Shown: positions 36,238-47,494, counted from the first letter of the stretch. The stretch is DNA of 64,000 bases from Prorocentrum cordatum (GCA_963575745.1 CAUYUJ010017827.1:152501-216500); one strand, 5' to 3'. Notes: generated by a model from the sequence alone, not told the origin. Numbers and translations are program-made.

Positions 36238-36366
36238 GCCATATGCGAACCCTACCCCTGCCCCCCACGATTTCTGAGGGGGAGGGTGGGGTTCACTTCG
36301 CTTGGGAGTGAACCCCACCCTCCCCCTCAGAAATCGTGGGGGGTAGGGGTAGGGTTCGCATGTGGC
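36238..36366. repeat. 129-bp near-perfect hairpin
   Basis: Arms 36238-36297 and 36307-36366 (60 bases each, two mismatches seen) with a 9-base loop, TCGCTTGGG. Each arm itself resembles one HP4 hairpin (GAACCCTACCCC ... GGGTGGGGTTC), so this may be two HP4 units in head-to-head orientation. Confidence 0.9.
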
Positions 36367-37152
36367 ACCCTAAGGAGGTCAGAAAGGCCCTCGGAGTCCG
36401 AAGCAAGCGAAACACTGCAAGACCCCTTGCCCTGCAGGATTGTCCTGTCCACGTGGTGACTTTGGGCTTGGCCTCAACGACGGGCCCCCCAGCCCGGGCA
36501 GACGTTCCAGGGGGGCGCGCTCTGGCCGTCAATTTCGGACGGAAGCCCACCAACAATAAAGACGTACATACATACATGCACACACATAAACAACATATAC
36601 ATGTGTATATATATATACATAAAGCACATACTTACACATGTCTATACATACAGATCACAAATCCATATTCTGGGCCCTCGCGCTCTGGATTCCAAGGCGC
36701 GACCCAATGGACTCGCAATCGCACGGATGCGTCCTGCGCGGGGCATCGACTCGTGAACGTCCGCCCCTTCTCCATGGGGTCGTGGCTGAAGGGCCTGGAC
36801 GGGCAAGGCCCTGGATATGGCTGTGTTCCCTGCCCGCGAGACATCTGGTCGTGGCGACGAAGGCGACCGGGGGAGGCCCAACCCATCGGCATGCTCAAAC
36901 ACGCTCCATAACCTCGGAAGACATGTCCAAACATGGTGAAAAACAAACCTCCGACGCAGTGCTTTTTGCAGCGTGACTCCGCCAAGGTCTGGACCCCTCC
37001 CTGGGGGCCCGCTTCTCCCCCCGAACTGTCCTTGACGGTCCCGGGGGGCCCGGCCCGGGCCCCCCGAGGCCGCAGACGGCACAGGTGCCCTCCGCCGAGA
37101 TCTCACCACGACGCGAGGATGTCAGTATTGACGAACGAAGAGCATACACCCA
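36367..37152. other. No gene seen
   Basis: A short CATA/TACA microsatellite lies at 36555-36650. The remainder is GC-rich, with overlapping frames on both strands and no recognised domain. The preceding stretch 35456-36237 likewise shows none. Confidence 0.35.
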
Positions 37153-37285
37153 TACCCATAGGGGGGTCGTCGGGAAGAAGGCTGGCTACGGGTATGGGCG
37201 CGGCCCCTGGGGAACGCTCCCGCTCGAGCGGGGGCCCCCATCCGACAACACGCACCCATGGCCCTCTCCGACCCCCCTATGGGTA
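37153..37285. mobile_element. 133-bp element with 16-bp perfect terminal inverted repeats
   Basis: Left end TACCCATAGGGGGGTC (37153-37168) is the exact reverse complement of the right end GACCCCCCTATGGGTA (37270-37285). The interior shows CTCCCGCTCGAGCGGG. Only one copy was seen. Confidence 0.6.
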
Positions 37286-37289
37286 CAGT

Positions 37290-37445
37290 CGGGCTGCTGA
37301 AAGAAGGAACGCTCGATAAGGAACGAAGCCCTGTGCGGCTCCAAAAAAGCCTGGGTGCACGAGAAGGGCTAGAGGAACAACCGCGGAAGGACGTCAGGAG
37401 CATCGAGCCCCCTCCGACTCCAAGCTGTTCCTTGTTTCGGCGTCT
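37290..37445 (-). repeat. Dispersed repeat (GGGGCTCGATG family), inverted relative to 38043
   Basis: The reverse complement shares GGGGCTCGATG, TCCGCGGTTGTTCCTCTAGC and TTTCAGCAGCCC with 38043-38165. Partial relatives lie at 30960-31045 and 34010-34080. Confidence 0.6.
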
Positions 37446-37844
37446 TGGCTGTATGGGTGTGAGTTGTCGGCTTGTCAAGCGTCGCTGAAGAGTCGGGAGC
37501 GGCAAAGCAAATCATGGCCGGCGGCATGTGCGCGGCCCAGGGGGGGGCCAGGGACGTAATGAAACAAGACGAGGCGCCATGAAATCTGGGGAAATATCAT
37601 GGCCCCCGCCGTGCTATCTACCCCCCCCCCTAGTCATCACCCCCCTCTTGGCCGCCCCCGGAAGAGAGCGGGCCCTCCAGATTGCTCAGCGGGCACAGCA
37701 TGCAGCCGGTGAAGAGGGCCATGCAGACAAGCAGGGGCTCCGCGGCCGCCACCTGGGGCGCACGGGCGGGGCCACGCGGCGCCGGGCCCGCGCGTGCTCG
37801 CGGGGGCGGGGGCCTCCCAGACGAGGGCGGGGGACAGTCAAGGC

Positions 37845-38001
37845 TTAGGTCGGGCAGGTCCTCCGACAGGCGGACCTTGGACGAGGCATAGAAAATAGCC
37901 AAGCAAGAATCAAAAAGAATCGACATACTCAGAACAATCTTCCCCGGACGATGTTTTTTACTTTTGCGTGTCCCTCCTGTAGTGGGACGCGCCCAGCTTA
38001 A
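37845..38001 (+). mobile_element. M1 MITE-like element, copy 3
   Basis: 157 bases. Ends TTAGGTCGGGCAGGTCC and GGGACGCGCCCAGCTTAA. It is diverged but retains CTCCTGTAGTGGGAC at the right. Confidence 0.75.
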
Positions 38002-38529
38002 GTCAAGACGCTGAAATTAAGGCTCGCATCGGGTTCGAAAGGGGCTCGATGTTCCTGAGGTCACTCCGCGGTTGTTCCTCTTAGCCCTCCTCGTTCACCC
38101 AGGCACTTTTTGGTGCCAAAGAAAGTTTCGCTCCCTTTTAAGCGTTCCGTGTTTCAGCAGCCCTTCTGTAGCACCAGGGCGAGGAGAACGACGAGGGAGG
38201 GCCGAGGTTGTGAACATGCAACAGACTTTCTTTCATGCTTGGCCCTCCTGGGGCACGCTTCGTCGCTGGGGCAGGAGCATACGCCAAGACAGGCCACACG
38301 ACAATCCTGGGGATCACCAGGATCAGCTATACCTCTGGCGCTTTGAGACACAGCAAGAACGAGGCCGCCGGTTGCCGTCACTGCGGCAATGAGAAGCCCG
38401 TTTCGGGCGTGGGCGTTCGAGGACTGCAGTCGAAGAGCTCTCGAGGCCATACCACCCAAACACATCGGGTGCGCCGAAGTGGGGGATGGTGGGCCTGTTT
38501 TCCACCACCACCGTCAGTTGGAGGGGGGA

Positions 38530-38625
38530 CGGATGAGGAGGACGAGGAGGGAGGAGGAGGAGGAGGAGGAGGAGGAGGAGGAGGAGCAGGAGGAGGAGGA
38601 GGAGGAGGAGCAGGAGGAGGATTCC
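38530..38625 (+). repeat. GGA microsatellite
   Basis: About 90 bases of GAGGAGG with a few AGCAGG steps. Confidence 0.93.
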
Positions 38626-38802
38626 CGCCCCCTCCAACTTATGGTGGTGGTGGAAAACAAGCCCATCAAAGGAGGGGGGCCAGCGCATCATGGCCCGAGA
38701 CACGTGCGCGGACGAGAGGGGGGGGGGGGGGGCGAGGAGCGCCTTGCAAGACGCAGGGGGACCACGAAGCCCAGGAAATTCCGTGGCCCTGAAATTGTCT
38801 AG

Positions 38803-38993
38803 AAGAAGAAACAACCAAATAAACATAAACGTTTGGCGCTCCGTGCGGATTTCTTGGATTCCCGGCGGACCCCCTCCCTGGCGCGCGGAGCGCGCCAAGG
38901 GCGGCGCCGGAGGCGCCGCCGGGGGCCCAGGCGCGGATCCAAGAAATCCGCGCGGAGCGCCACAAGTTTATGTTTATGCTTGTGTTTCTTCTC
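38803..38993. mobile_element. HP1 hairpin element
   Basis: Arms of about 58 bases (left AATAAACATAAACGTTTGGC, then GCTCCGTGCGGATTTCTTGG; right the complement). It is preceded by GTCTAGAAGAAG, which resembles the start of oxygenase intron 1 (GTCTCGAGGAGC). The interior has GGCGGCGCCGGAGGCGCC. Confidence 0.85.
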
Positions 38994-39801
38994 CGAGTTT
39001 CTTCCACACACACACACAAACACACAGACGCACATACTCCTCACAACTTAAACACACACAGACGCACACACCCCATCCACACACAAACCCACACTCCATG
39101 TTTTGTTTTCTTCTTCGAATGTCATCCACACACAAACACACACAGACGCACACACTCCTCACCGCCTCTTGGACGCCCCGAAGGCCTAGGCCTGGGCTGG
39201 CGGCGCAGCGCCCGCCAGGCCCGGAGGCTGGGCGTCGGGAGAGGAGCCCTCGGCAGCCGCTCGATGCCTCACGGCGCGGGGAGGACCCCTCGGAAGCAGC
39301 CGAGGCCGACGACGACGGCCCCAACGGGCAGGGGATCCAATGTCTGGAAGCCGATGTCGGGGAGGCGTAAGACTCGGGGACGGGGGACTCGGGTTGGCCT
39401 GAAGGGGCCATCGCAAAAAATGACGAGACCCGATCTGAAATTTGACGCGAACTCCCGCTGCAAACATCCCACGAAAACTGGACCGTCAAAATCCAGAACA
39501 CGCTAGTCAAAAAACGTCGGCAAACCCGAATTCCGGCTTACTCGAGTCTTACGTTTCCCCGACAGTGGAACTCCAACCGTGCATTGACCACGGATGTCAC
39601 TGCCGCCCGCATCCGACGGGGAAACCAAAAAGTACCGATGCCGCTCTTCGCAAGGCATCTCCCGGGGTGCGCTCTGACCAGATTCTCGAGGTCCAGCGTT
39701 GGCGACGAAGGCCTCCCAGGAGGCCCAAACCGGGCAAAACGAGGCAAGGGTAGTGGTATGGGTACCTGTTCCTCCTCTGATCAGACAAGAGTCCCATAAG
39801 G
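38994..39801. other. No gene; CA microsatellite and F-type repeat
   Basis: 39004-39160 is interrupted CA. 39562-39620 matches 32455-32510, and 39629-39728 is an F repeat (CTCCCGGGGTGCGCTCTGAC, then TGGCGACGAAGGCCTCCCAG) like the ones in oxygenase introns 2 and 3. Confidence 0.55.
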
Positions 39802-39941
39802 TTAGATCGGGCATGTCCCCCTACAGGCGGATTTTGGACGAAAAGATTAAAACTATTCAAAAAATAATAGAAAAAAAACGTCCCGAGACTATTTTTTGTA
39901 TTTTTGAATATTCCTCCTGTAGAGGGACAGGCCCGACTTAA
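39802..39941 (+). mobile_element. M1 MITE-like element, copy 4
   Basis: 140 bases. Ends TTAGATCGGGCATGTCCCCC and GAGGGACAGGCCCGACTTAA, with GGATTTTGGACGAA and GAGACTATTTTTTG inside. Confidence 0.9.
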
Positions 39942-40079
39942 CTTCAAGGTCTGAAACCTGCTGGGCACATTCCCTGACAAACGCCCCTACCGTGCCTACC
40001 GGGACGCCGGCACCCCTTCATCGTCTTCCCCCTCCCCCCCCTAAGCAGCCTTGAACTGATCCCTATCCATCAGATCGAC

Positions 40080-40200
40080 AAGCCCAAAGCGATGACAATC
40101 TTGGGGATGTGTCTTCAGAAACTGAGGCAATCCTTAAGATCGGCACCGAGAAGAAGCACGCCAATCATAGGGATGAGGAGTGCATCAGGCTGGTAACCCC
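40080..40200. repeat. Dispersed repeat related to 62095-62220
   Basis: ACAATCTTGGGGATGTG, GAAACTGAGGCAATCC and AAGATCGGCACCGAGA match the later segment with scattered changes. Neither copy shows an intact frame. Confidence 0.6.
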
Positions 40201-40458
40201 ACACCCCTTCCTCCTCCTGGCCTGCTCAACCATGCTTCACAGCACTGTAGTGCACGGCAATGTAGTTTGTTTCCTGCGGTGTGCTGGGTTTTCCCGCCTG
40301 CGCGCTGCTGAACACCTGGCTGCTGGACTAGACGGCTCATTCATGCGGGGTGGGGGTGTTCATATTTGAGATTGTGCACCGTGACGTTGCCACTGCCTCC
40401 CCTTCACCGCATGGACCGCACTGCGGAGGACTGTCGGGAGGTCCAGCGCAGATGTGCG

Positions 40459-40661
40459 TCTGCGGCACGTGCGTGCCCTGACGACTTGCGCGTCGGCTCC
40501 CGACACAGCGTGGGTCGTTCAACCTTGAAGGATCGGGGCTCCCTCTGCCTGGCAGCGGAGATCGCTCGATAGCGGCCGATTCCGGGGCACTAGAGGCCCT
40601 CGACCTTGAGCGCCCGCGCTGGGGTCGCCGCCGCATCGGCACGACACGAACCTGCCGCATG
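40459..40661. mobile_element. TIR element with GTTCAACCTTGAA core, copy 1
   Basis: Ends TGCGGCACGTGCGTGCC and GACACGAACCTGCCGCA are imperfectly inverted. The core GTCGTTCAACCTTGAAGGAT and the GGGGTCGCCGCC motif are shared with 61604-61796. Confidence 0.6.
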
Positions 40662-41253
40662 ACTGCATCAGAAAGGAGACGCACTTTACTGCATATGCTC
40701 AAAGATATGTTTTGCGCCACCGCCACCGCGACGATCGCGGGCTGGTGAGAATGCCTTTTCCTGGGCACCGTGTACGCCAGGTGGATTATGACCTCGGAGA
40801 GCGGCCCGAAGATTGGCACCGCATGGCAGAGGGGCATGGAATTGTGAGCCCGAAGGTGGCAACGGCCAGAGACGCCTGCGCACAGACTCAACAGAACGAT
40901 GAGGGAACGACGTTCGAGATGGTACGTAACGTACTTGAAACCACTGCCATATGAGAACACTGACCAAAAAACGATTTGTGCTGCAACCATGACGCGCAAC
41001 TACGTAAAATAACTAGTGCGCCTCGCATGAACTGGAACCTACACACCGCTTGCATCACACATTACCCACCACTTGGAGGAGGTCGGTAGAAGCACGAAGC
41101 AGGAAGGCCGCCAAACCGTATTCGGTTTCGGCCCGCCCTAAAACACAACAACAAATTGTGCGAGACGTGTAAACCATACAATTGGATTTGATGGGCCCGT
41201 TTGGGCGGCATGCAACAACAGCAAGGGCTAGGACGCAGACGGACATGCTAGTA
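40662..41253. other. No gene seen
   Basis: Unremarkable sequence of lower GC. Short frames on both strands carry no domain. Confidence 0.35.
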
Positions 41254-41410
41254 TTAGGTCGGACCTGTCCCCCTACAGGGGGATTTTGGACGAACATCTA
41301 AACGTACTCAAAACACATTCAACCATTGTCGAACATGGTCAAAACATAGTCCGCAGACTATTGTTTGATACGTCTAAACATTCCTCCTGTAGAGGAACAG
41401 GCACGACTTA
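41254..41410 (+). mobile_element. M1 MITE-like element, copy 5
   Basis: 157 bases. Ends TTAGGTCGGACCTGTCCCCC and GAGGAACAGGCACGACTTA, with AGTCCGCAGACTATTGTTTG inside. Confidence 0.88.
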
Positions 41411-42094
41411 CTACTAGTACTATGTGTCCTCCTCGGAGGCGCGCGTCCGACCCGAACACACAATGTAACCATCTTGTAATATACGGTTTCCCGAACGGTG
41501 GGGCCAGAACGCGCCCGTCACCGACCACATACTATAACATTTCTGGGCGCGCGGGTGGCCCCTGGGGGGGGGGCACGCACACATAGTGTTAGTATGATGG
41601 GGTGGCGCCGAGGGGCAGACAGCATGGGACAACAGGAAGGAGCGGCCAAGGGGCAAGGGACAACCAAATCAACCGACGAATAATCGAACACCAAAACTGC
41701 CAAGGGGGAACAACGATAACCAGAGAAATATATTAGAACTGCGCCCGCCTCGAAAACCGCAGACCACTTTGGGGTTTTTAGGCGCGTGAGATCCCCCCCT
41801 TCTATCTCCCCCACCTGGTTCCAAATTGCTTATCTTACCCAAGGGTTATGTGGCTCCCGTCCTACTTACGGACCGCATCCCAGAAACAATTTCGAGCACC
41901 CAGAAAAGTGTCGAAAGATTGTCGAAATAGTGTCGAAACAGTGTCGGACGAGTGTCTCCCAGGGCCTGACGCGCAAAAGCCTTAAGTTTTTAGGTACTTT
42001 TCTGGCGCTCGAAATTCTTGCTGGTGGTCAAGGCTCAAGCAGGTTGGAACATCATAACCCAAGGGGGGGATGGTCAATTTCCCCTTTGACGGAC

Positions 42095-42392
42095 TGTCAA
42101 ATGCGCATTCCCGCCTCGGCCTTCCTGGGCCTCTTGATTGTGGGGCCCCACTCTCAACAATGAGACCTGCGCCGCCGAACCCCCTGTTGACCGTCCGGGG
42201 ACTTGCAAGATGGCTCGCAGTGGTTCTGGGGCCTCCCTCTCCCGCTCTTCATCCCCGCATGGACACATTAGGCCCCACTGTCCGATGCAATTCCCGCCTC
42301 GGGCGTCTGGGACCCTGTTGACGCGGAACCGCTTCCGCTGTTTACTCTCGCGTTGACAGTGGGGCCCCACTGTCCAATGGACAAGCCTGCCT
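42095..42392 (+). repeat. GGGGCCCCACTGTCC repeat, three units
   Basis: GTGGGGCCCCACT and CAATTCCCGCCTCGG-type segments recur near 42100/42138, 42268/42285 and 42360/42378. 41411-42094 and 42393-43314 show no supported gene. Confidence 0.6.
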
Positions 42393-43314
42393 CGTAAGGC
42401 CTGGAGGACGAACGTGTGCCCATGCGCCCTGCTTGCTTCCCCAGCGACATCCCGTGCGAGCGTGCGGGCAGAGGGTCCCGACCCTATCCAAGCCGAGGCC
42501 GCGGCCATGCAGGCGATGCCGCAGACGTAAAGGGTCAGCAAGAACGTGCTAACCACGAAACACACAAAACCCGCGTGCCCCTGATGAGGGGCGCCAGCCC
42601 GCTGCACATGGCACAATGCAGGATGACCATTGAGGCAAGAGCACGGGGCAACCGATTTAAGCCATAGCTTTTTGCCGCTGGTCAAGATAGATGACGATCT
42701 ACTCACCCCAGTGAAGACGACGCCCAGGAGTCATCATGGAACCCCAGCGGCGAATTATCACCGAGGGCGCTGCTGGGCGATGGGCCCCCAAGCATTTCTT
42801 AGCCGTCATCCTACATTCCCCCCCGCACCCCAGTCCACTTCCTCGCGTCGTGAACAATCACGACGGGAACCGTTGACAATGTTCCGCCTCCGGGAGCTCG
42901 TTCTGGGCTCCTGGGCCGTCAAAAAACAACTCGGGATGAGAAGTCGGCCCCTGGGAAGAGGTCCGGCCCACATTTTGTTGTTCCCCCTCCCCGAGCGAAG
43001 CTAATCCGATGCCCCTGTGGATGCCTCACCAGTCGCGCCGCCGTGAAAAATGAAGCAGGAGGGAAGCACAGAGCGGACGACGAGGACAAAGAAAACCTGG
43101 ACATTGTGCACGGGATCTCTATGGACTAACCAACAAACAACGGAAGAGGTCCAGACCTCTGGAACCCACGCTGTGAACGAGGACAAGGAGACGTCCAATC
43201 ATCCGCTGGCCGTGGGGGGGGACGCGGGGACGGGGCGGGATGGACAGCGAAAGGGGGGGCTAGCAGAGAGGGGATCGGCGCCCAACCTGGGGTGGAAATC
43301 GGAGGGGGCGAGCC

Positions 43315-43415
43315 TTCTCAGAAGGCTCGGAGGTCCCCCGGCCTTCTCAAGCATTTTCTTAGCCTTCCCCGTAAACAGCAAAAAATCGTTCAGAAGGCCA
43401 GCGACCTTCTGATTC
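43315..43415. repeat. HP2 repeat, diverged copy
   Basis: TTCTCAGAAGGCTCGGAGGT, CTTCCCCGTAAACAG and TTCAGAAGGCC match other HP2 copies. Confidence 0.55.
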
Positions 43416-43517
43416 CCCCTCCTCGCTCTCCCGGGGGGAAACGGGGCAAATCGGCTGCGCGCAGGCTATGCTCCCGCGATGCCCCCGAGATGTCACGAGG
43501 CCCCACGAGGAGAGGAG

Positions 43518-43592
43518 CTCAGGAGGAGGAGGAGGAGGAGGAAGAGGAGGAGGAGGAGGAGGAGGAGGACGAGGAGGAGGACGAGGAGGACG
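43518..43592 (+). repeat. GGA microsatellite
   Basis: About 75 bases of GAGGAGG. The stretch 43593-44087 holds no supported gene. Confidence 0.93.
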
Positions 43593-44087
43593 AGCATTGC
43601 ACTGCATTGCACACGGCTGTTGGACGAATGAATCAATGGGAACTCCACTCTCTGAGCACTGTGCTTCTAATCAGCTGGGGCGGCGAGAAGACGTGCCAAG
43701 ACGGAGGGACCGACACACCCCGAAGGGGGCCGACCGATGGACCGAGCAGGCCGAGGCGACCGAAGGGCCAGGCCGAACGACGAAAGGCGAGGAGATAGGC
43801 GAGGGGGGGAGCGTGCCCTTCCCATTAAAAAAGGCAACAACGCTACTAGTCCGCCGTCCACACCCTGAAGTGATTCTGTAATGCCAGGTGCACACGGCTG
43901 CGCAGCCCAAGCTCTACCGCCTGAGCACAGTGCGCGCACACACATCAAAGGCCTGAGCTGTTACAATACAGCGGCAGCAGCGGTAGCAGCACGGTGCCTC
44001 CCTCAGAAAGGTCAGGTGGCGTCCCCGTCGGAGAGCGAAACAACCTCGTCATCCCCCTGAGCGTCACACTAATGAAGCTTTCCGCAA

Positions 44088-45007
44088 TCATGATTTGAGT
44101 GCGTCGGTCCAGGCCGAGATCTCCTCCTCGAGGTATCCGCTCGGCGCCATCCCCTGGGTCACGGCTGCCCCCATTGCCATGAAGCTGTCCAGGATCAGGC
44201 GCTCTTTGGGGGGGGGTCGTCCAGGGCGAGCACAATCTTGATCACGTTGTCGTCCTTGCACGACTCCAGGCGGCACCGCCGCACGTAGTCGGGCGGCGCG
44301 TCCACGAACGTCATCTTCAGGGCCTCCAGCGCCTTGCGATTCACGGCCCCCGCATCCTTCGTGCTCAAGTGTTCTACCATCGCTGCAAATACTGCTGGAG
44401 TCGGTGGGCCCAACGTGCGCAGCTGGTTCATCATGTCCTCCGCCTCCTCGTCCGCCTTCTGTTCTCGCTCTTTGTCCTTCCCCTTCGCGTCCTTGGCTTC
44501 CTTCTTCAACGTTGCGACCTTGGTGCGATAGTCCGCTGCCACTGCCGAGAAGTCCGTCGACTCGGTCTGCATGGCCACCACCACGCAGTCCGTCTCGTCG
44601 ATCAGGATGGTTCTCGTCGTGATGCCCTAGATTGCTCTGGACTTCTGTGCGAGCTGCGCCACCTGCATCGAGAGCAAGAGGAGGAGCTCTTTCAGCCCCG
44701 CGCCCTTCACTCCCAGCTTCCTCTCCTTCTGGGCGGCTCGACGTCGGCCTCCCCTGCGGACGCGCGGTTTCGCAACCGCTCCCTCTGAGCCTGCTGCGCC
44801 AGCTTGGACTCGTGAGCCTCCCTCGCCCTTCAACTGCCTGCGATCCGAGCCCTTGTCCGCGTCGTCGGGCTGTGAGCCTTTCCCACCAGTCTGCGACCGT
44901 GCCGAGGAGCCCTGTAGTCGGGCGGGGCGCCAGCTGCCTGTCTTCTCGACCTCCATGCGCTTGTGCTGGCACGAAGAGGCTGGCGGCCGTGCGGATCTCG
45001 CTTCCAC
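44088..45007 (-). pseudogene. Decayed copy of an unrecognised Lys/Glu-rich gene
   Basis: Three minus-strand pieces read as one protein. Piece 1 (45007-44630) is basic and ends LKELLLLLSMQVAQLAQK. An in-frame TAG (44629-44627) interrupts it. Piece 2 continues in the same frame (TILIDETDCVVVAMQTESTD, then a Lys/Glu-rich likely coiled coil at about 44550-44460, then RRCRLESCKDDNVIKIVLAL). At a run of nine Gs on the plus strand (44208-44216) the frame shifts, and piece 3 reads ERLILDSFMAMGAAVTQGMA to a stop at 44088. Composition is unlike the shadow frames around it. From memory it resembles a multicopy dinoflagellate family of unknown function; I cannot confirm this. The G-run shift could be a sequencing error, but the TAG could not be explained that way. 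Start at 45007 is the first ATG in frame. Confidence 0.55.
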
Positions 45008-45187
45008 GCAATCTGCTCGCCGGCGCTGGTGCCGAGGTGGCGCGGCGGCGCGGTCTCGATATGGATGGTACTGGTACTGGTCTCGGTGGTCTCGGTGTCA
45101 TCACCGACATCGAACGGCCCTCGTTCGTCGGCGGCAGGTGTGAGCACAAATGGCTGCGGAGGGAGTCGTACGTGGTGGACGTGGTGT

Positions 45188-45260
45188 GGAGGAGGAGGAG
45201 GAGGAGGAGGAGGAGGAGGAGGAGGGGGAGGAGGAGGAGGACGAGGAGGAGGAGAGGGGC
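45188..45260 (+). repeat. GGA microsatellite
   Basis: About 70 bases of GGAGGAGG between the two DHHC-gene exons and the decayed gene. It generates a poly-Leu frame on the minus strand. Confidence 0.9.
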
Positions 45261-45335
45261 TCCGCGGAGGCACCGACGCGGTCCAGCGATGGCTGAGCCT
45301 GGCGGGCTAGCTGCGGAGGGCGAGAGGCGCCTCGG

Positions 45336-46342
45336 ATATTTATAGTTTCGCAGGCCCACGCAGTTCGACACCTGGCAGGCGCGGCAGCGGTGGTGGCGAG
45401 GAGCATCGGAACGAGCTCCTCCTCCTCCTCCTCCTCCTCCTCCAAGGCTGCTCGACGGGAGCTGTTCGTCGCAGTCCGAGCTTCAAAAGCCACGGCGAGG
45501 ATGACGGAGAGCGAGGCCATGAAGGCGCCGCCCCCCCCAACAGATGCACGATGCACCACGCACGCACGCTATAAGCGAAGAGACACCAAGAGACCGGCAA
45601 GCGCGATCAAGAACGCAGAAAAATCGGACCTGGGACAGAAAAACGTCCTTCCAGAACATGAGACACTCTGCCGGCCCAAAGTGAAGAACCTTAGAGGGTG
45701 CCCTCCCCCAGGATGCACAAGCACATCCAACAAACACGAAAACAGGGTATACCCTCCCCGGACCGACCTCGATCCTATAATTAGGTCCGACCGTACAGAG
45801 ACGCACGCGCGCGCACCTGTTGCGGGGGATCAGATGTACACCGAGAAACTCCGCGACCTCCTCGCGTCGCGAACGAATCACGACGGAGGGCTCTTGGCCA
45901 TTCTGTGCCCCTGGGAAGCCCTCGCCAGGCCCTTGGGCCGCCAGGACGAGTCAAGATGAAACACTGGTCTCCAAGAAAATGTCCAGACTTCCGACGTCAT
46001 GATTTGTGGTCATGCCGTGGCTCTCCAGAAAGCTGGACCCCTTTCTGTAGACCGGCTTTCCATCTGGAGTCGTTTTTTGAGACCCGTCAGCGACCCTGGG
46101 GGCCGAAGAATGGCAGAACCAGTGAGAAAACACCCGTCGTGTTTTTCTCACGATGCGGGGAGGTCAGGACCTCGATCCGTCTCGATCCTCCTCCTCCTCA
46201 ACCTCCTCTTCCTCCTCGTTCTCCACCCAGGCGCCCAAGGGCAGTGGTGGTCAAACCGGAGCACGCAGTTGTTGCAGTAGGCGCAGTGCTTGGAGCGCGG
46301 GGGGCGGTAGATCTCGCACGTGCTGCACCACCGCAGCGAGAC
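45336..46342 (-). CDS. DHHC palmitoyltransferase, two exons of a partial gene
   Basis: Fragment of a protein S-acyltransferase, a membrane enzyme that transfers palmitate to cysteines. Exon A (about 46342-46235) encodes the zinc-binding cysteine-rich domain: [17 protein letters not shown], then [16 protein letters not shown], with the catalytic DHHC at 46252-46241. Exon B begins at 45371 after a TGCCAG acceptor and encodes [12 protein letters not shown] (to about 45336). This is exactly what should follow CPW in the family (usual form VGNC-x-GxRNY), with Ser in place of the usual first Gly. Both junctions are phase 0. The donor after exon A must be GC (TGG then GCGCCTGG), a non-canonical type known in dinoflagellates. 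Exons for the transmembrane helices were not found on either side, so the gene may be incomplete or decayed. The acceptor of exon A (near 46343) is tentative. Confidence 0.75.
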
Positions 46343-46369
46343 CTCCGGAGGGCGAGGATCGGGGTTTTG

Positions 46370-46570
46370 CACACGACGACGGCGACGACGACGACGACGA
46401 CTCCACGACGACGGACTCCACGAGGACGAGGACGAGGACGAGGACGCCAAGCGACGACGACGACGAAGACTCCACGACGACGGACTCCACGAGGACGAGG
46501 ACGAGGACGACGACGCCAAGCGACGACGACGACGACGACGACGACGACGCAGACGACGACGAGGACGACG
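46370..46570 (+). repeat. GAC/ACG microsatellite with 75-bp duplication
   Basis: ACGACGACG and GACGAGGACG units. The block CTCCACGACGACGGACTCCA appears twice, at about 46401 and 46470. It lies in the presumed intron upstream of DHHC exon A. Confidence 0.9.
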
Positions 46571-47289
46571 ACGGGCGACGGCGGACGACGGCCGCGCCGG
46601 CGCGGCCCCCAGGGCGCCTGACCTCCTCGCGCCGTGAACCAAATGCGGCGAACACTGTTGGCCACTTTTCTGCCTCCGCGCCTTCTGGGGAGCCACGCTC
46701 GGAGAGCCTCAGGGGGACGGGTCGGGGGATCCTGTTTTTCCTCTTCGTTTCCTCAAACATCCTTGGTCCTCATACCTCCCCGTCGTCTGACCACCAGACG
46801 TGTCGGCCTGGCCTTTCGCCTGAGACTTTCTCAAAACGACTCGATATGTTAGGCTCCAACAGTTCAGGTGCAAGGATGGAGGGCGGCTTGTGTTCGAATC
46901 GGGGTTATGGCTTCACCACCGCGCGCAATCATACTAAAACCTTGTATGGAAGTAGGGCCGTTTTCAAAATGAAACTCTCGCTTTCGCGCTACGCACATCC
47001 TGCGTCTTTCCAAAGTGCAACCCTTACATGAGTGTGGTTAGTTCCTGTGCGAAATGGAGAGACTCTCGCTTTCGCAATGCACGCGCTCTTCTAACACATG
47101 CAACTGTTAATACACATGGTGGCCGCTCCCTTTTTTCGAAGCGGGGCTCTCCCCTTTTAGCGCGACGCGCATTCGTCGTAACATGATGAAACTGCCACTC
47201 GGACGAAAAACTGCTCAACTTGCAAAATGAAATTTCCACTTGAGACCCCCCCAACAAGGCAAACATACATTGAACCGATGTAACGGGGT
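46571..47289. other. No supported gene
   Basis: No recognised exon. TCTCGCTTTCGC occurs at 46976 and 47063 in a short direct repeat. Confidence 0.35.
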
Positions 47290-47494
47290 AACAAGACAAA
47301 ATGTAAACAGAAAGTTCCTACGCTCCGCGAGGATGTCTGGAATCTGAGATGGACCTCCCTTTTCTGGCGGACGGAACGCGCTTGGGTCGGCGCCGGAGGC
47401 GCTGCCAGGGGCACCAGGGCGGGCCCTGCGCGGACCCAAGAAACCCACACGGAGTTCCAAAAATTCACGTTTGATGTTTTGTCTGGTTCTTCGA
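47290..47494. mobile_element. HP1 hairpin element, diverged
   Basis: Left GACAAAATGTAAACAGAAAG and CGCTCCGCGAGGAT. Right GACCCAAGAAACCCACACGG, then GTTTGATGTTTTGTCTGG. Centre GGCGCCGGAGGCGC. Confidence 0.7.

Noticed and set aside
45336-45350. TATAAATAT on the minus strand as a TATA box
   Set aside because: These bases are the codons for the NYKY part of DHHC exon B, and dinoflagellate promoters generally lack a TATA box.
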